Made by a program: the position numbers and the translations under genes. Below, piece by piece: positions 63,787 through 64,000 of a stretch of 64,000 nt of DNA. The stretch spans positions 1 through 64,000 of the forward strand of contig JAUIMC010000013.1 in NCBI GenBank assembly GCA_030433215.1. The letters are read 5' to 3'. Numbering within the stretch: the stretch's first letter is position 1; the number at the start of each line of letters is the position of its first letter. The stretch is from Alphaproteobacteria bacterium (GTDB taxonomy: Bacteria > Pseudomonadota > Alphaproteobacteria > Caulobacterales > Parvularculaceae). The notes beneath the pieces were generated by a model. It saw only the letters and a program-made list of their open reading frames with translations, was not told where the DNA came from and ran no database searches.

Positions 63787-64000
63787 AGAAGGCCTCCTTC
63801 CTCAAGGACATGATTCCGACCTCGCACTGGCTCTTCGGGCCGTTGCGCGACAATTCTAAAATCTATGGCCAGACCATTCTGGCCGCGAGCATCGTTAACC
63901 TCCTCGGGCTCGTCTCGTCGTTCTTCATCATGACGGTCTATGACCGCGTCCTGCCGAACCAGGCGATTGAATCGCTGATCGCGCTCACCATCGGCGTCGT
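63783..64000 (+). CDS. type I secretion system permease/ATPase (partial, C-terminus off window)
   Basis: Open for 72 codons to the window end. It starts by ATGA overlap with the TolC-like gene. HWLFGPLRDNSKIYGQ and LAASIVNLLGLVSSFFIMTVYDRVLPNQAIESL match the first membrane helix of LapB/HlyB-type ABC exporters, where F-x-M-x-VYDRV-x-PN is conserved. The usual N-terminal peptidase-like domain appears to be absent: the protein goes straight into the membrane part. ATPase domain and adaptor lie beyond the window. Confidence 0.85.
   Translation, partial: MKKASFLKDMIPTSHWLFGPLRDNSKIYGQTILAASIVNLLGLVSSFFIMTVYDRVLPNQAIESLIALTIGV

Overview
The window is high-GC DNA (visually low-to-mid 60s percent) from a free-living alphaproteobacterium. 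The lineage is supported by the RpoH-RluD pair, a plant-type glutamate-cysteine ligase, an endonuclease-type MutL, a tRNA-His with A73 instead of C73, 6S RNA upstream of 5-formyl-THF cyclo-ligase, several families common in alphaproteobacteria (DUF4169, DUF4112, DUF6460/6476-like) and perfect TTAA-N7-TTAA CtrA-type boxes. A Parvularculales/Hyphomonadales-type marine bacterium is my guess, not a demonstrated assignment. Genes are dense, on both strands, with many 1-4 base overlaps.

Layout. 1-8.6 kb: start of a LuxR-type regulator (runs off the left edge), mutL, a low-GC SUKH/SMI1-like gene, a secreted protein, a nitroreductase, mscL, a small lipoprotein plus a coupled secreted protein, lepA, and a secreted protein with two TonB-C domains. 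8.6-12.7 kb: an outer-membrane barrel, a fatty-acid-hydroxylase/sterol-desaturase, and the most striking locus: two tiny VPEMD-CTERM proteins in tandem, a terminator, and an exosortase E fused to a CPBP/CAAX-type protease. 12.7-22.3 kb: efp, a DUF5916 outer-membrane protein, yebC, an SDR, small hypotheticals, a cold-shock gene, a Tat-exported PhoX-like protein and a CaiB/BaiF CoA-transferase. 22.5-32 kb: a YjhX-like gene, a class C serine hydrolase, a YmdB-type phosphoesterase, 5-FCL, 6S RNA, a small membrane protein resembling XrtV accessory proteins with a CtrA box upstream, rsmD, and an RND pump with its adaptor. 32-42.9 kb: a PEP-mutase-like enzyme, MATE, DinB, small membrane proteins, MAPEG, EamA, acyl-CoA dehydrogenase, EEP hydrolase, tadA, a methyltransferase, an RsuA/RluB pseudouridine synthase and BrkB.

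42.9-52.4 kb: a sulfotransferase and an O-antigen-ligase-like gene, rpoH, rluD, small membrane proteins, an MscS channel, a DUF2793 phage-type protein, an exported MsrB and ubiA. 52.4-52.9 kb: a GIY-YIG gene bracketed by two copies of a paired palindromic repeat. 52.9-57.6 kb: rsmE, gshA, an AlkA-like glycosylase, an HNH protein, an M48 lipoprotein protease and tRNA-His. 57.8-64 kb: a three-gene polysaccharide operon (GT4, Wzy-like, Wzx-like) followed, behind a CtrA-type box, by a type I secretion operon (TolC-like, then an ABC permease/ATPase running off the right edge).

The window is mostly core housekeeping (translation, rRNA/tRNA modification, DNA repair) interleaved with envelope functions: exosortase sorting, surface polysaccharide, type I secretion, outer-membrane barrels and mechanosensitive channels. 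No CRISPR array, complete prophage, insertion sequence or rRNA operon was seen. The best candidate for under-described biology is the XrtE/VPEMD locus, whose substrates appear to have almost no mature domain between signal peptide and sorting signal.
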